Both the position numbers and the translations under genes were made by a program. A stretch of DNA of 64,000 nucleotides from Muribaculaceae bacterium. Its GTDB lineage: Bacteria; Bacteroidota; Bacteroidia; Bacteroidales; Muribaculaceae. Below the pieces are notes generated by a model. The model had not been told where the DNA came from and searched no databases. It saw nothing but the letters and a program-made list of their open reading frames with translations. The stretch lies in the NCBI GenBank assembly GCA_009775365.1, contig VSPM01000004.1, positions 1-64,000 of the forward strand. The letters are read 5' to 3'. Within the stretch, counting starts at the first letter, position 1. Every line of letters begins with the position of its first letter. This document shows positions 34,575-42,460 of this stretch, piece by piece.

Positions 34575-35154
34575 GGAGGTATCCTCTCGTCAGCTCGACG
34601 ACATCTGCGCATCGCTCGAGGCCGGAGAGACAATGGTCATGCCCACCGACACGCTCTACGCCATCGCCTGCGACGCCCTTTGCCCGAAAGCAATTGAAAA
34701 AATATGCCGACTTAAAGGCATCAACCCCGAAAAGACAAACCTCTCGATCATATGCGCCGACATTTCTATGGCGGCCGAATATGCCCGTTTCGACAACTAT
34801 GCGTTCAAGCTTCTTAAAGAATGCACGCCGGGCCCGTTCACATTCATCTTCAAATCGGCTTCGAAACTTCCGAAAGCCTTTAAAGGGAGGAAACTCGTGG
34901 GGGTGAGAATCCCCGGCAACCGGCTATGCCGCGACATCGCGGAACGTCTCGGACACCCGCTGCTCACCACATCGATAGAATATGCCGACCCTGATTATGC
35001 ACGAGACCCTGAGCTCATAGCGGAAGCCTACGACGGGAAGGCAGACTTCATGCTGTTAGGCGAAGAGGGCGACACCACGCCCTCCACCATTGTAGACTGC
35101 ACAGGCACATCGCCCGAAATTGTCCGCCAAGGGAAAGGGCGCATAAATGATTGA
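34549..35154 (+). CDS. YciO/YrdC/Sua5 family protein (L-threonylcarbamoyladenylate synthase-like)
   Basis: A 201-residue protein of the Sua5/YrdC/YciO group, which makes threonylcarbamoyl-AMP for tRNA t6A modification or performs a related but unproven step. Visible motifs are MVMPTDTLYAIACDA, RLKGINPEKTNLSIICAD, CTPGPFTFIF and VGVRIPGN, followed by PLLTTSI. The KxR and SxN motif positions correspond more to YciO-like than to TsaC proteins, and the usual long Sua5 C-terminal domain is missing. The start lies inside the preceding gene. Confidence 0.85.
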   Translation: MKRIKIWNEEVSSRQLDDICASLEAGETMVMPTDTLYAIACDALCPKAIEKICRLKGINPEKTNLSIICADISMAAEYARFDNYAFKLLKECTPGPFTFIFKSASKLPKAFKGRKLVGVRIPGNRLCRDIAERLGHPLLTTSIEYADPDYARDPELIAEAYDGKADFMLLGEEGDTTPSTIVDCTGTSPEIVRQGKGRIND

Positions 35155-35212
35155 GAAATTTATGAATCCGCAGATTATGCCACACGTTTTTTTAATTATG
35201 GATTAAAAAATC

Positions 35213-35243
35213 TTGCCATTGTGGAATTATTTCCTTAATTTTG
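35213..35243 (+). promoter_or_regulatory. mdh promoter
   Basis: A -33-like TTG at 35213-35215 and -7 TAATTTTG at 35236-35243 are separated by 20 bp. The predicted start of transcription is about 85 nt before mdh. Confidence 0.65.
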
Positions 35244-35336
35244 CATCAACAGTGGAGAAACTTTATCCGAGCTTCTCCCCCGCGACAAGTCCAAAATTTA
35301 TTTAATTTCAAATATAACCTTAAACATTAATAAGTT

Positions 35337-36266
35337 ATGTCAAAAGTAACAGTTGTTGGCGCCGGTAACGTTGGCGCCACTGCAGCAAATGTAATCGCAC
35401 TCCGCGAAGTTGCAGACGAAGTTGTGATGATCGACATCAAGGAAGGCGTATCAGAAGGTAAAGCCATGGACATGATGCAGACTGCAAACCTGCTCGACAT
35501 GAACACCCGCATCAACGGCGTCACCAACAACTATGAAGCCACAAAAGACAGCGACGTTGTTGTAATCACTTCCGGAATTCCCCGCAAGCCGGGCATGACT
35601 CGCGAAGAGCTCATCGGCGTAAACGCCGGCATCGTCAAGCAGGTGACTGAAAGCATCCTCGCCCACAGCCCTAACGCTGTTATCGTTTGTGTTTCCAACC
35701 CTATGGACACTATGACCTATCTTATCCACAAGATTTCAGGTCTTCCCAAAAACCGCATCATCGGCATGGGCGGCGCTCTCGACAGCAGCCGTTTCAAATA
35801 TTACCTCAGCAAGGCTCTCAACGCCAACCCCAACGAGGTTGAAGGTTTCGTGATTGGCGGACACGGCGACACTACAATGATTCCTATGAAGCGTTTCGCC
35901 ACTCTTCGCGGCGTGCCTGTAACCGAGTTCCTCTCTGCTGAAGAGCTCGACAAGATTGCAGCCGACACTATGGTAGGCGGCGCAACTCTCACAAAACTTC
36001 TCGGCACATCTGCATGGTATGCTCCCGGCGCTGCTGCTGCAGAAGTTGTTGAGGCCGTCATCCACGACCAGGATGCAGTTATCCCCTGTTCTGCACTTCT
36101 CGAAGGCGAATATGGCGAGAGCGACCTCTGCATCGGCGTGCCCTGCGTGCTTGGCAAAGGCGGCATCAAGAGAATCATCGAGCTCAACCTCAACGACGAG
36201 GAGAAGGCCCTCTTCAAGAAGAGCGCAGAGGCTGTTCACAAAACTAACGCAGCCCTCCCCTGCTGA
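35337..36266 (+). CDS. mdh: Malate dehydrogenase (LDH-like type)
   Basis: A 309-residue NAD-dependent enzyme interconverting malate and oxaloacetate, used by Bacteroidales in the branch from phosphoenolpyruvate to succinate. The NAD fold begins VVGAGNVGATAA with an acidic residue after the second strand (MIDIKEG). The substrate arginines are in GIPRKPGMTREEL, with VSNPMDTMTYL, and the catalytic histidine is in IGGHGDTTMIP. The protein looks complete. It has its own promoter and terminator. Codon use is highly biased to the common codons, typical for a strongly expressed gene. Confidence 0.95.
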   Translation: MSKVTVVGAGNVGATAANVIALREVADEVVMIDIKEGVSEGKAMDMMQTANLLDMNTRINGVTNNYEATKDSDVVVITSGIPRKPGMTREELIGVNAGIVKQVTESILAHSPNAVIVCVSNPMDTMTYLIHKISGLPKNRIIGMGGALDSSRFKYYLSKALNANPNEVEGFVIGGHGDTTMIPMKRFATLRGVPVTEFLSAEELDKIAADTMVGGATLTKLLGTSAWYAPGAAAAEVVEAVIHDQDAVIPCSALLEGEYGESDLCIGVPCVLGKGGIKRIIELNLNDEEKALFKKSAEAVHKTNAALPC

Positions 36267-36285
36267 TTCTAATCAATCCCTAATA

Positions 36286-36325
36286 AATAAGGTGCGTCAA
36301 CCAATCCAGGCTGACGCACCTTATT
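36286..36325 (+). terminator. mdh terminator
   Basis: A perfect 14-bp stem, arms 36286-36299 and 36312-36325 (AATAAGGTGCGTCA / TGACGCACCTTATT), with a 12-nt loop and TTTT just after. A strong rho-independent terminator. Confidence 0.85.
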
Positions 36326-36437
36326 ATTTTACCCAAACCCAAATCTCTTATATCTCGATCTGTAATAGGTCCTAAGCAACGTTCATAAATATATATACTT
36401 GTGAAGTATTTTGGAGGATTTTTTCGATTGGGCAAAG

Positions 36438-36457
36438 GAGTTTAGCGGGCTAAACTT
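36438..36457. repeat. Small palindrome in the mdh downstream spacer
   Basis: GTTTAG (36440-36445) and CTAAAC (36450-36455) pair around CGGG, with extra weak pairing outside. It is in the 344-nt gap between mdh and the secreted-protein gene and is not linked to either gene end. No coding sequence is seen here. Confidence 0.35.
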
Positions 36458-36517
36458 CTGAACAAAGCGTGCGCCTGTTTAAGATTATATAGTTACAACC
36501 CACCTGCTATTAACAAC

Positions 36518-36546
36518 ATGCGGAGACCCTTTAAGAGCCTCCGCAT
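36518..36546 (-). terminator. Terminator of the minus-strand secreted-protein gene
   Basis: Arms 36518-36525 and 36539-36546 (ATGCGGAG / CTCCGCAT) form an 8-bp stem 65 nt after the stop of the gene at 36611. The minus-strand T content after it is moderate (TTGTTAAT). Confidence 0.5.
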
Positions 36547-36610
36547 AATGTTTTAAACTTTGTTGTTTTCTTTATAAGTTCATCTTACGATGATGTAAGT
36601 AGTCTACTAA

Positions 36611-38311
36611 TTAACGCTTTACAACTTTTGACACAACTACTGAGCCGTCGGTCATTGTAGCCTTGCGAACATAGATGCCGCTCTCAGGATTAGCTACGCG
36701 CACGCCCGAAAGGTTATAATATTCTACAGACTTCACATCTGCAAGCGATTCTACTGCTTTTACACCTGTGCTGAAATCAACACTCCACTTAAGAGTTTCG
36801 ACATCAAGAATTGAAGTAGGAGAAACATAATCCACACCATCAACCTTGTTAACAAGCTGAACACTGAGTGTAGAGAATCCGGAAGAATAAAGGTACAAAA
36901 TTACAGAAGAACCCATTCCGGAGATATTCTTACCGTTAGCGAAATTTACCGACACTTCTGTAGTTCCATCTTCCAAACCGGGATATTCATCAGCATAGAA
37001 CTCAAACGGCTCATCATCAAGGAACAGTCTGAAATAGTAATTATCCCTGCTGATAACTTCTTCATCAACATTCAACGTTGGAACACTGAATTTTAAATAA
37101 TTATAGCCATATGTATCAAAATAGTCAGAATAAGTGGTGAATATCGGATAATTAGGAGTGAGTTTCACATCATCAGCCTGCACTTTCATTACAGGATTAG
37201 AATAATATGTAAACCAATATATTCTATCTGTTGCGGCATTAACCAACATGCACTCATTTTCATTTACACATGTGATGACTTTATTATACGCATCATAGTT
37301 CATCACTGTTCCCTCAGAAAGAGTCCAGTCTTCATCGCTGTTGTAATTAGAACCATAGAAATACAGACATGTGCCATAATAATCGCCCATAAATTGGCCT
37401 GACGGGAATGTGATCTTGTCATCTTCTACCGATCCTTTAATCCAAACTCCGGGGAGATTCTCGGCGTCGAGATTTTGAAGGTAAACATCGTTGCCGTCAA
37501 AACCCAAGTTTACAAAATGTCCGTCACCATCAGCCACTAATGCCCACTGCTCGCTTACAAGACCCTCAGGCACCTCTACGAGCTTCTCGTTGAAAGGAGT
37601 GTACAGCTGATAGGCATCACCTGCAATTGTCCATGTGCCTTCTGCATCACACATTCCGAAAATCTTTGTCGGATATGGAGGATAGCCATCGTCTCCGGGA
37701 GTTGAGTCATAACCAAGGTCAAGAGTCAAGAGACCGTCCTTCTCAACAAATGTCACCTCGGATTCGTCATTAGGTATATAACTTACCGCGCCCTCTTCAT
37801 CTACCTGCTGATCGAACATGCATGCATAATACTGGGTAGTTTCGCCCTCATAAGTCTCGGTGTAGATGGGCTGTGGGAGTTTTGCCACAATCTTTTCACC
37901 GTCGCGCTCACATTTCAGATATGAGTTTGTAGCCCAACCTGAAAACGGATTGTAAATGTAAACATTGCCGTCATCACCATCCACAACCTGTGTGAGAAGG
38001 CCAGTCTGCTGACCAAAAGTTATATATATGAAATCCAAATAAAAGCCCCATGAGTCTCTTGTGTAAGTCTGCACGGTTCCGGCAGGAGCCTCCATAATGG
38101 GGTCTCCTTCCGGAACATTGATACGGGCGGGAGCCTTGAGCATGCCGGATGCCTGATTCTGCATCAAAGAACCTATTGAAAGATTCTCCTGTCTTGCAAA
38201 CTGATTGCCATTAGCCCGGGCATCAAGAGTCCCGGCCTTTTGGATTTGAGGAGCAGCCATTCCTGAAAGCGCGATCAACGCGGCTGCAGAAGAAAGTAAT
38301 GATTTCTTCAT
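36611..38311 (-). CDS. Secreted protein of unknown function with C-terminal sorting-like domain
   Basis: A 566-residue exported protein with a signal peptide (1-19, LIALSGMAA). A Gly/Tyr/Asp-rich beta-type body contains repeated aromatic segments (DGYPPYPTKIFGMCDAEGTWTIAGD in part) and no enzyme motif I recognise. The last 45 residues (VEYYNLSGVRVANPESGIYV, then SKVVKR) closely resemble the tail of the divergently encoded protein at 38941 and the type A sorting domains of type IX secretion substrates. It is probably surface-exposed or attached. It is monocistronic, with a good promoter 220 nt upstream. Confidence 0.8.
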   Translation of the reverse strand: MKKSLLSSAAALIALSGMAAPQIQKAGTLDARANGNQFARQENLSIGSLMQNQASGMLKAPARINVPEGDPIMEAPAGTVQTYTRDSWGFYLDFIYITFGQQTGLLTQVVDGDDGNVYIYNPFSGWATNSYLKCERDGEKIVAKLPQPIYTETYEGETTQYYACMFDQQVDEEGAVSYIPNDESEVTFVEKDGLLTLDLGYDSTPGDDGYPPYPTKIFGMCDAEGTWTIAGDAYQLYTPFNEKLVEVPEGLVSEQWALVADGDGHFVNLGFDGNDVYLQNLDAENLPGVWIKGSVEDDKITFPSGQFMGDYYGTCLYFYGSNYNSDEDWTLSEGTVMNYDAYNKVITCVNENECMLVNAATDRIYWFTYYSNPVMKVQADDVKLTPNYPIFTTYSDYFDTYGYNYLKFSVPTLNVDEEVISRDNYYFRLFLDDEPFEFYADEYPGLEDGTTEVSVNFANGKNISGMGSSVILYLYSSGFSTLSVQLVNKVDGVDYVSPTSILDVETLKWSVDFSTGVKAVESLADVKSVEYYNLSGVRVANPESGIYVRKATMTDGSVVVSKVVKR

Positions 38312-38534
38312 AAAAATTATTATTTTAGTTAAACATAAAGCATACTACTATCTACTATCGGCCTTTCATAGCACGAAAGAGCATAATTATCAAAAATGAA
38401 CAAAGCACCATCGCAATTCTTACGATTAGACTCTAAACCTAATCTGAAAAATGTCAAATTTCAAACATCATATAACGTTCTTTTATATTTGACAATATTT
38501 CAATCGGTTTTTAAGACATATTGCAATTCACTTG

Positions 38535-38566
38535 CAAAAGTATGTAAAACAAATTTAATATGCAAA
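38535..38566 (-). promoter_or_regulatory. Promoter of the secreted-protein gene at 36611-38311
   Basis: On the minus strand, -33 TTTG (38566-38563) and -7 TACTTTTG (38542-38535) are exactly 20 bp apart. The implied leader is about 215 nt, unusually long. The surrounding 629-nt intergenic region is very AT-rich and contains no convincing gene. Confidence 0.6.
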
Positions 38567-38765
38567 TATTTTTATACTTTTTTTAATATTTTTCACAATA
38601 ACCAAAATAACACATTAATTACTAATACATTAAACTATAATAAAATCTAATCATATTGACGCAAAGAGTCTAACACATGACAGTTACATACTGCATATGA
38701 CATGCCCGATTATGTATATACACATACACATTTCTGCATTATTTTTCACATTTTTATTAAAATCA

Positions 38766-38796
38766 TTTGACAATTCAAAAATAATGTGTAATTTTG
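38766..38796 (+). promoter_or_regulatory. Promoter of the Omp28-like secreted-protein gene
   Basis: -33 TTTG (38766-38769) and -7 TAATTTTG (38789-38796) with a 19-bp spacer fit the Bacteroidota consensus. The leader is about 140 nt and includes a small CCGGC/GCCGG hairpin shortly before the start codon. Confidence 0.65.
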
Positions 38797-38940
38797 TGAC
38801 CGACCAAAGAAGAAAACAGAATTGTCCCCCTTCTGATAAAGTATACAATGCTTGAGTTAAATCAATTTAAGCTTTTCATTAATACATATAATAACCTAAA
38901 TCTTTTAACACCGGCTATGCCGGACTAAACAACAACTTTT

Positions 38941-40815
38941 ATGTTAAAACAACTACTCACAGCATGCGCAGTCGGCTCTATGGCCCTTTCTGCCATGGCA
39001 GATGAAAGCCAAGTGGTTTTCACCTACGCAAATGACGAAGCCGTATATTGTTGGGGCAAGTCAAAAGCTGAAATCTATGACGTGGCTATGCGCATCAACG
39101 ACCCCGTTCTCGCAGGTAAGAAAATCGTGAGCATCCGCGCCGTCCTTAACGCCAGCGAAGGCATCGACGCCTCTTCTGTATGGCTCTCGAAAGAGCTCAA
39201 CCTTGAAAAGATCGACAGCAAGAAATACAACATGCCTGACGTTTACGCAGACTCTGTTGCTGTTGAAAAGATCCAGATTGAAGGTTCCGAAGGTGAATAC
39301 GGACAGCTCTCTTCCACTCTCGAAACTCCTTATGAAATCACATCAGACGGCATCTACGTTGGCTACACTATCAAAGTGACCGCGCCCGAGCCAGGACAGA
39401 CACTCACAACAGAGCAGAAAAACCCGCTTCTCATTTCTCCCTCATCAAATCCGGAGTCGCTTTACCTCCACACTTCAAGAAGCATCCTTAAATGGACTCC
39501 CTATAACAACACACTCGGCGCCGCTGCGATGATTTATGTCACTCTTGAAGGCGAATTTCCCGAATATAGCGTAGGTGTGAAGAATTTGTCAGAAACCTAT
39601 GCTGACCTCGACAAAGAATTCTATGTAAAAGCCGAACTTTCAAATATCGGCACTTCTGACGTGACTTCTATCGATTATACATACACATTGAATGGTGGTG
39701 AAGTTAAAGATGCACACCTTGATCTTGCCGATGCGCTTACTACTGACTTCACATCCACTTATACTGTGATGCTTCCTATTGAAGCTATCGACGAACTTGG
39801 CCAGTATGAAATCAACCTTACTGTAACTAAAGTTAACGGTAACGACAACGTAAATGCAGCTGCTACAGCTACAACAACCGTTATCACTCTTCCATACGTT
39901 CCGACTCACCGTCCGTTGGTTGAAGAATTCACTGGCACATGGTGCGGGTGGTGCACTCGCGGCTACCTCGCAATGGAGCTCCTTGCTGAAGAATTCGGCG
40001 ATGATGTAGTGCTTGCTGCATACCACGACGGCGATGCAATGGCTGTAACCAACAACTATCCTGTATATGTTGAGGGATTACCCAGCTCTACAATCAACCG
40101 CAACGGCATTGTCGATCCCTACTACGGCAATGGAAAAGGCGATGTAGACTTCTCCATCAAGTATGAAGTGGAAGAAAGCATGAACACAGTGGTTCCTGCC
40201 GACATCAAAGTTCAGGCAGTATGGGCCAACGAAGAGCAGACCGAAATCAACGTAACAACCAGCACTCGCTTCTTTGAAGACAAAGAGAACACCGGCTACA
40301 AAGTGGGCTATCTCCTCATCAACAATGGTCTCACTGACCCCTCTTGGTCTCAGTCTAACTACTATGCAGGATCAGAAGACTACGCAGGAACACACCTTGA
40401 AGTGCTCACCACCTGGCCCTCAAGCGTAAGAGACCTCATTTTCAACGATGTTGTTGTTGACGTAAATGGCATGAAGGGCGTAGCAAACTCTATTCCTGAA
40501 AACATAGAGTTCAATGTTGAAAACACCACAGAGTTCTCCTACGATATCGCTTCTAACAAAGTGATCCAGGATAAGACAAAACTCATTGTCGCTGCATTCA
40601 TCATCAATCCTAACGGCACAATCCTCAATGCCGCTAAATCAGCAGTAAGCGATAATGTAGGCGTAGGAAGCATTGAAAATGATGCTACTGAAGTAAGCGC
40701 AGAATACTTCAACCTCTCAGGCATGCGTGTTGCGGCTCCTGCTGCCGGCATGTACATCAAGGTTGCCAAGATGTCTGACGGCACAACTCGCACTTCAAAA
40801 GTCGTTGTCCGCTAA
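38941..40815 (+). CDS. Omp28-like secreted protein with thioredoxin-type CGWC motif and C-terminal sorting-like domain
   Basis: A 624-residue exported protein (signal peptide about 1-20). An N-terminal beta-sandwich region and an Ig-like region (about 205-315) precede an Omp28/thioredoxin-like domain with VEEFTGTWCGWCTRGY. Cys335 and Cys338 form the CxxC pair, and the cis-proline-like segment VEGLPSSTINRNG follows. The last 50 residues (AEYFNLSGMRVAAPAAGMYI, then SKVVVR) are a sorting-like tail shared with the protein at 36611. A role in thiol chemistry at the surface is possible but unproven. A terminator follows immediately. Confidence 0.82.
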   Translation: MLKQLLTACAVGSMALSAMADESQVVFTYANDEAVYCWGKSKAEIYDVAMRINDPVLAGKKIVSIRAVLNASEGIDASSVWLSKELNLEKIDSKKYNMPDVYADSVAVEKIQIEGSEGEYGQLSSTLETPYEITSDGIYVGYTIKVTAPEPGQTLTTEQKNPLLISPSSNPESLYLHTSRSILKWTPYNNTLGAAAMIYVTLEGEFPEYSVGVKNLSETYADLDKEFYVKAELSNIGTSDVTSIDYTYTLNGGEVKDAHLDLADALTTDFTSTYTVMLPIEAIDELGQYEINLTVTKVNGNDNVNAAATATTTVITLPYVPTHRPLVEEFTGTWCGWCTRGYLAMELLAEEFGDDVVLAAYHDGDAMAVTNNYPVYVEGLPSSTINRNGIVDPYYGNGKGDVDFSIKYEVEESMNTVVPADIKVQAVWANEEQTEINVTTSTRFFEDKENTGYKVGYLLINNGLTDPSWSQSNYYAGSEDYAGTHLEVLTTWPSSVRDLIFNDVVVDVNGMKGVANSIPENIEFNVENTTEFSYDIASNKVIQDKTKLIVAAFIINPNGTILNAAKSAVSDNVGVGSIENDATEVSAEYFNLSGMRVAAPAAGMYIKVAKMSDGTTRTSKVVVR

Positions 40816-40850
40816 TCCATCAATCAAATCCCGGCAGGGATCCGTAACCT

Positions 40851-40891
40851 AAAGAGATGCGGCCATTCGGAATGAATGGCCGCATCTCTTT
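40851..40891 (+). terminator. Strong terminator after the Omp28-like gene
   Basis: A perfect 18-bp stem, arms 40851-40868 and 40874-40891, with the core AGATGCGGCCATTC and a 5-nt loop. A-rich left and T-rich right ends make it suitable for both strands; the gene on the other strand converges here. Confidence 0.85.
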
Positions 40892-40912
40892 GCTAATAAA
40901 TGTTTTAAGTGA

Positions 40913-41191
40913 TTATTCGACAAGGAATTGGAAGGCGACAAAGACGGCTATGAAGGCCAGAAGCGCGAGTATGCCAAACACAAGCGCACACATCCTAAGC
41001 TGCTTTCCGGCCACAGGGCTGATACGCCCCAGATAAAGCGACGCAAGCTGGCTGAAAACCATCATGAAGGCAAAAAACTCTACCGAGAATGACCACCAAT
41101 ATTCCCTGAACATGGGGAATGTGACGCACGTCAACACAACCACCATCACCAATGCCACCCATGCCGCTATCTTCGATTCTATAAGTTTCAT
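40913..41191 (-). CDS. Small three-helix membrane protein of unknown function
   Basis: A 92-residue protein from the ATG at 41191; the longer frame opens only with TTG at 41230. Three hydrophobic helices are apparent (about 8-25, 34-54 and 66-88), linked by short polar turns such as GRISPVAGKQLR. No family is recognised. The start lies 39 nt after the stop of the Spi-domain gene on the same strand, so the two are probably co-transcribed. Confidence 0.7.
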   Translation of the reverse strand: MKLIESKIAAWVALVMVVVLTCVTFPMFREYWWSFSVEFFAFMMVFSQLASLYLGRISPVAGKQLRMCALVFGILALLAFIAVFVAFQFLVE

Positions 41192-41230
41192 ATCGTTGTT
41201 ATAATTGTTTTCAATCTCAATTCGCTGCAA

Positions 41231-42364
41231 TCAGCGATATAACTTCACTCCGTAGGGCTTTCCGCTCTCTCCATTGAGCAGCACAAAGTAAAACCCGTAA
41301 GGATTACCCTCAAGACTTATCACAGCCGTGTCGGTGTTCTTAAATGTCTGCCTTCTCACCATGGAGCCGCCAAGATTATAAACCCTTGCAAGCTCCACCC
41401 TCTCCGGCAGCTGAATCTCAAAATGGCCTCCCCCAATCACACGGACCGCCGGCTCTGTGGGAATCAGCCTCTCGTCGAGCATACGCTGCCGCTCATCCTC
41501 CTCCCTCGCCACTCCGGCGAGAAAATCCTCATACAGGCTAAACGGCCTCTCCTCCTCATCCTCATCGACTATCTCGGCCACCTCTCCACGGTCGGCAATC
41601 TGCCCTTCGCTAAGATACTCCGTGGCCATCAGGCGCATGAGCCAGTCATTGCGACTGTCAAGCTCCATCCTATAATAATCACCCTTGCGCCCGTGAATTA
41701 TGGCCGCCTCTACACCTTTACCGCCAAAGATGCCGAGAGCAACGCTTTTATTCGCTCTCAATTCCGCATTAATCTCTTCGCGCCATTGCTCCGGAGTGAA
41801 AATATCTGACGAGAAATCCTCCATCCTTCCCGAAGTCTCAATGTTTCTCACCCTCTCGCCGGCATCGGCCATAGAGAAAGCGGGGTCGGTGGCATCATAA
41901 CGCGCCGACAACATCGAGGCCACATAAGCCCGATAATCCGTCCATGCCGCTATAGCCTCCTCCGGCACGCGGCTGTCATAGCGAATCATCTCGATGTCGC
42001 GGGCATATTCTCCGAGAAGCGCCTTCGTTGCCTCCCCCATTGCGTCAGGGTCGAAACTGCTCTTCAGGCTATATCCCAAAATCGGCATAGCCTTGTTCTC
42101 TGCTGAGATTATAACAAATCCCCCCGCCGGCAGGTTATAGACATAAAATGGAGAAAAAAGTTTGTCGGTGGTGAGATGCTTGCCGTTGTACACAAGATTC
42201 GGCTTCCCCATCACCTGTCCGTTGGCGGCATTAAAGAAAGTCTGCGCAAGGCGCAACGCCTCTTTCTGGCTCACTGTCTCTCCCAAAGCGGGAGCCGCGA
42301 CAGCAGCCATGGCAAGAGCCGACGCCGCCACTCTTTTCATGTTATGTATGTTAAGCGATTTCAT
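41231..42364 (-). CDS. Secreted protein with Spi/streptopain-propeptide-like domain, no peptidase domain
   Basis: A 377-residue exported protein; either ATG 42364 or ATG 42340 gives a signal peptide ending at AAPALG. Residues about 30-110 resemble the Spi domain or propeptide of C10 (streptopain-like) cysteine proteases: SQKEALRLAQTFFNAANG, FSPFYVYNLPAGGFVIISAENKAMPILGYS (in part). The C10 catalytic domain does not follow. The middle is helical and acidic, and the tail (VELARVYNLGGSMVRRQTF, NPYGFYFVLLNGES, YGVKLYR) looks like a sorting domain. Free-standing Spi proteins are known to inhibit C10 peptidases, so an inhibitor or regulatory role is possible. No C10 peptidase gene is in the window. 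Confidence 0.72.
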   Translation of the reverse strand: MKSLNIHNMKRVAASALAMAAVAAPALGETVSQKEALRLAQTFFNAANGQVMGKPNLVYNGKHLTTDKLFSPFYVYNLPAGGFVIISAENKAMPILGYSLKSSFDPDAMGEATKALLGEYARDIEMIRYDSRVPEEAIAAWTDYRAYVASMLSARYDATDPAFSMADAGERVRNIETSGRMEDFSSDIFTPEQWREEINAELRANKSVALGIFGGKGVEAAIIHGRKGDYYRMELDSRNDWLMRLMATEYLSEGQIADRGEVAEIVDEDEEERPFSLYEDFLAGVAREEDERQRMLDERLIPTEPAVRVIGGGHFEIQLPERVELARVYNLGGSMVRRQTFKNTDTAVISLEGNPYGFYFVLLNGESGKPYGVKLYR

Positions 42365-42399
42365 CGGTAGGCATATGATGATTCTGACTATATAACGTA

Positions 42400-42436
42400 A
42401 AAAACTCCGGGATTGATAAACAATCCCGGAGTTTTT
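42400..42436 (-). terminator. Terminator of the MFS transporter gene
   Basis: A perfect 16-bp stem, arms 42400-42415 and 42421-42436 (core AACTCCGGGATTG), with a 5-nt loop ATAAA. The A-run on the plus strand gives a T-run on the minus strand. It separates the transporter from the Spi-domain gene. Confidence 0.85.
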
Positions 42437-42460
42437 ATTTAAGTTTCAGTTTATATCGTA

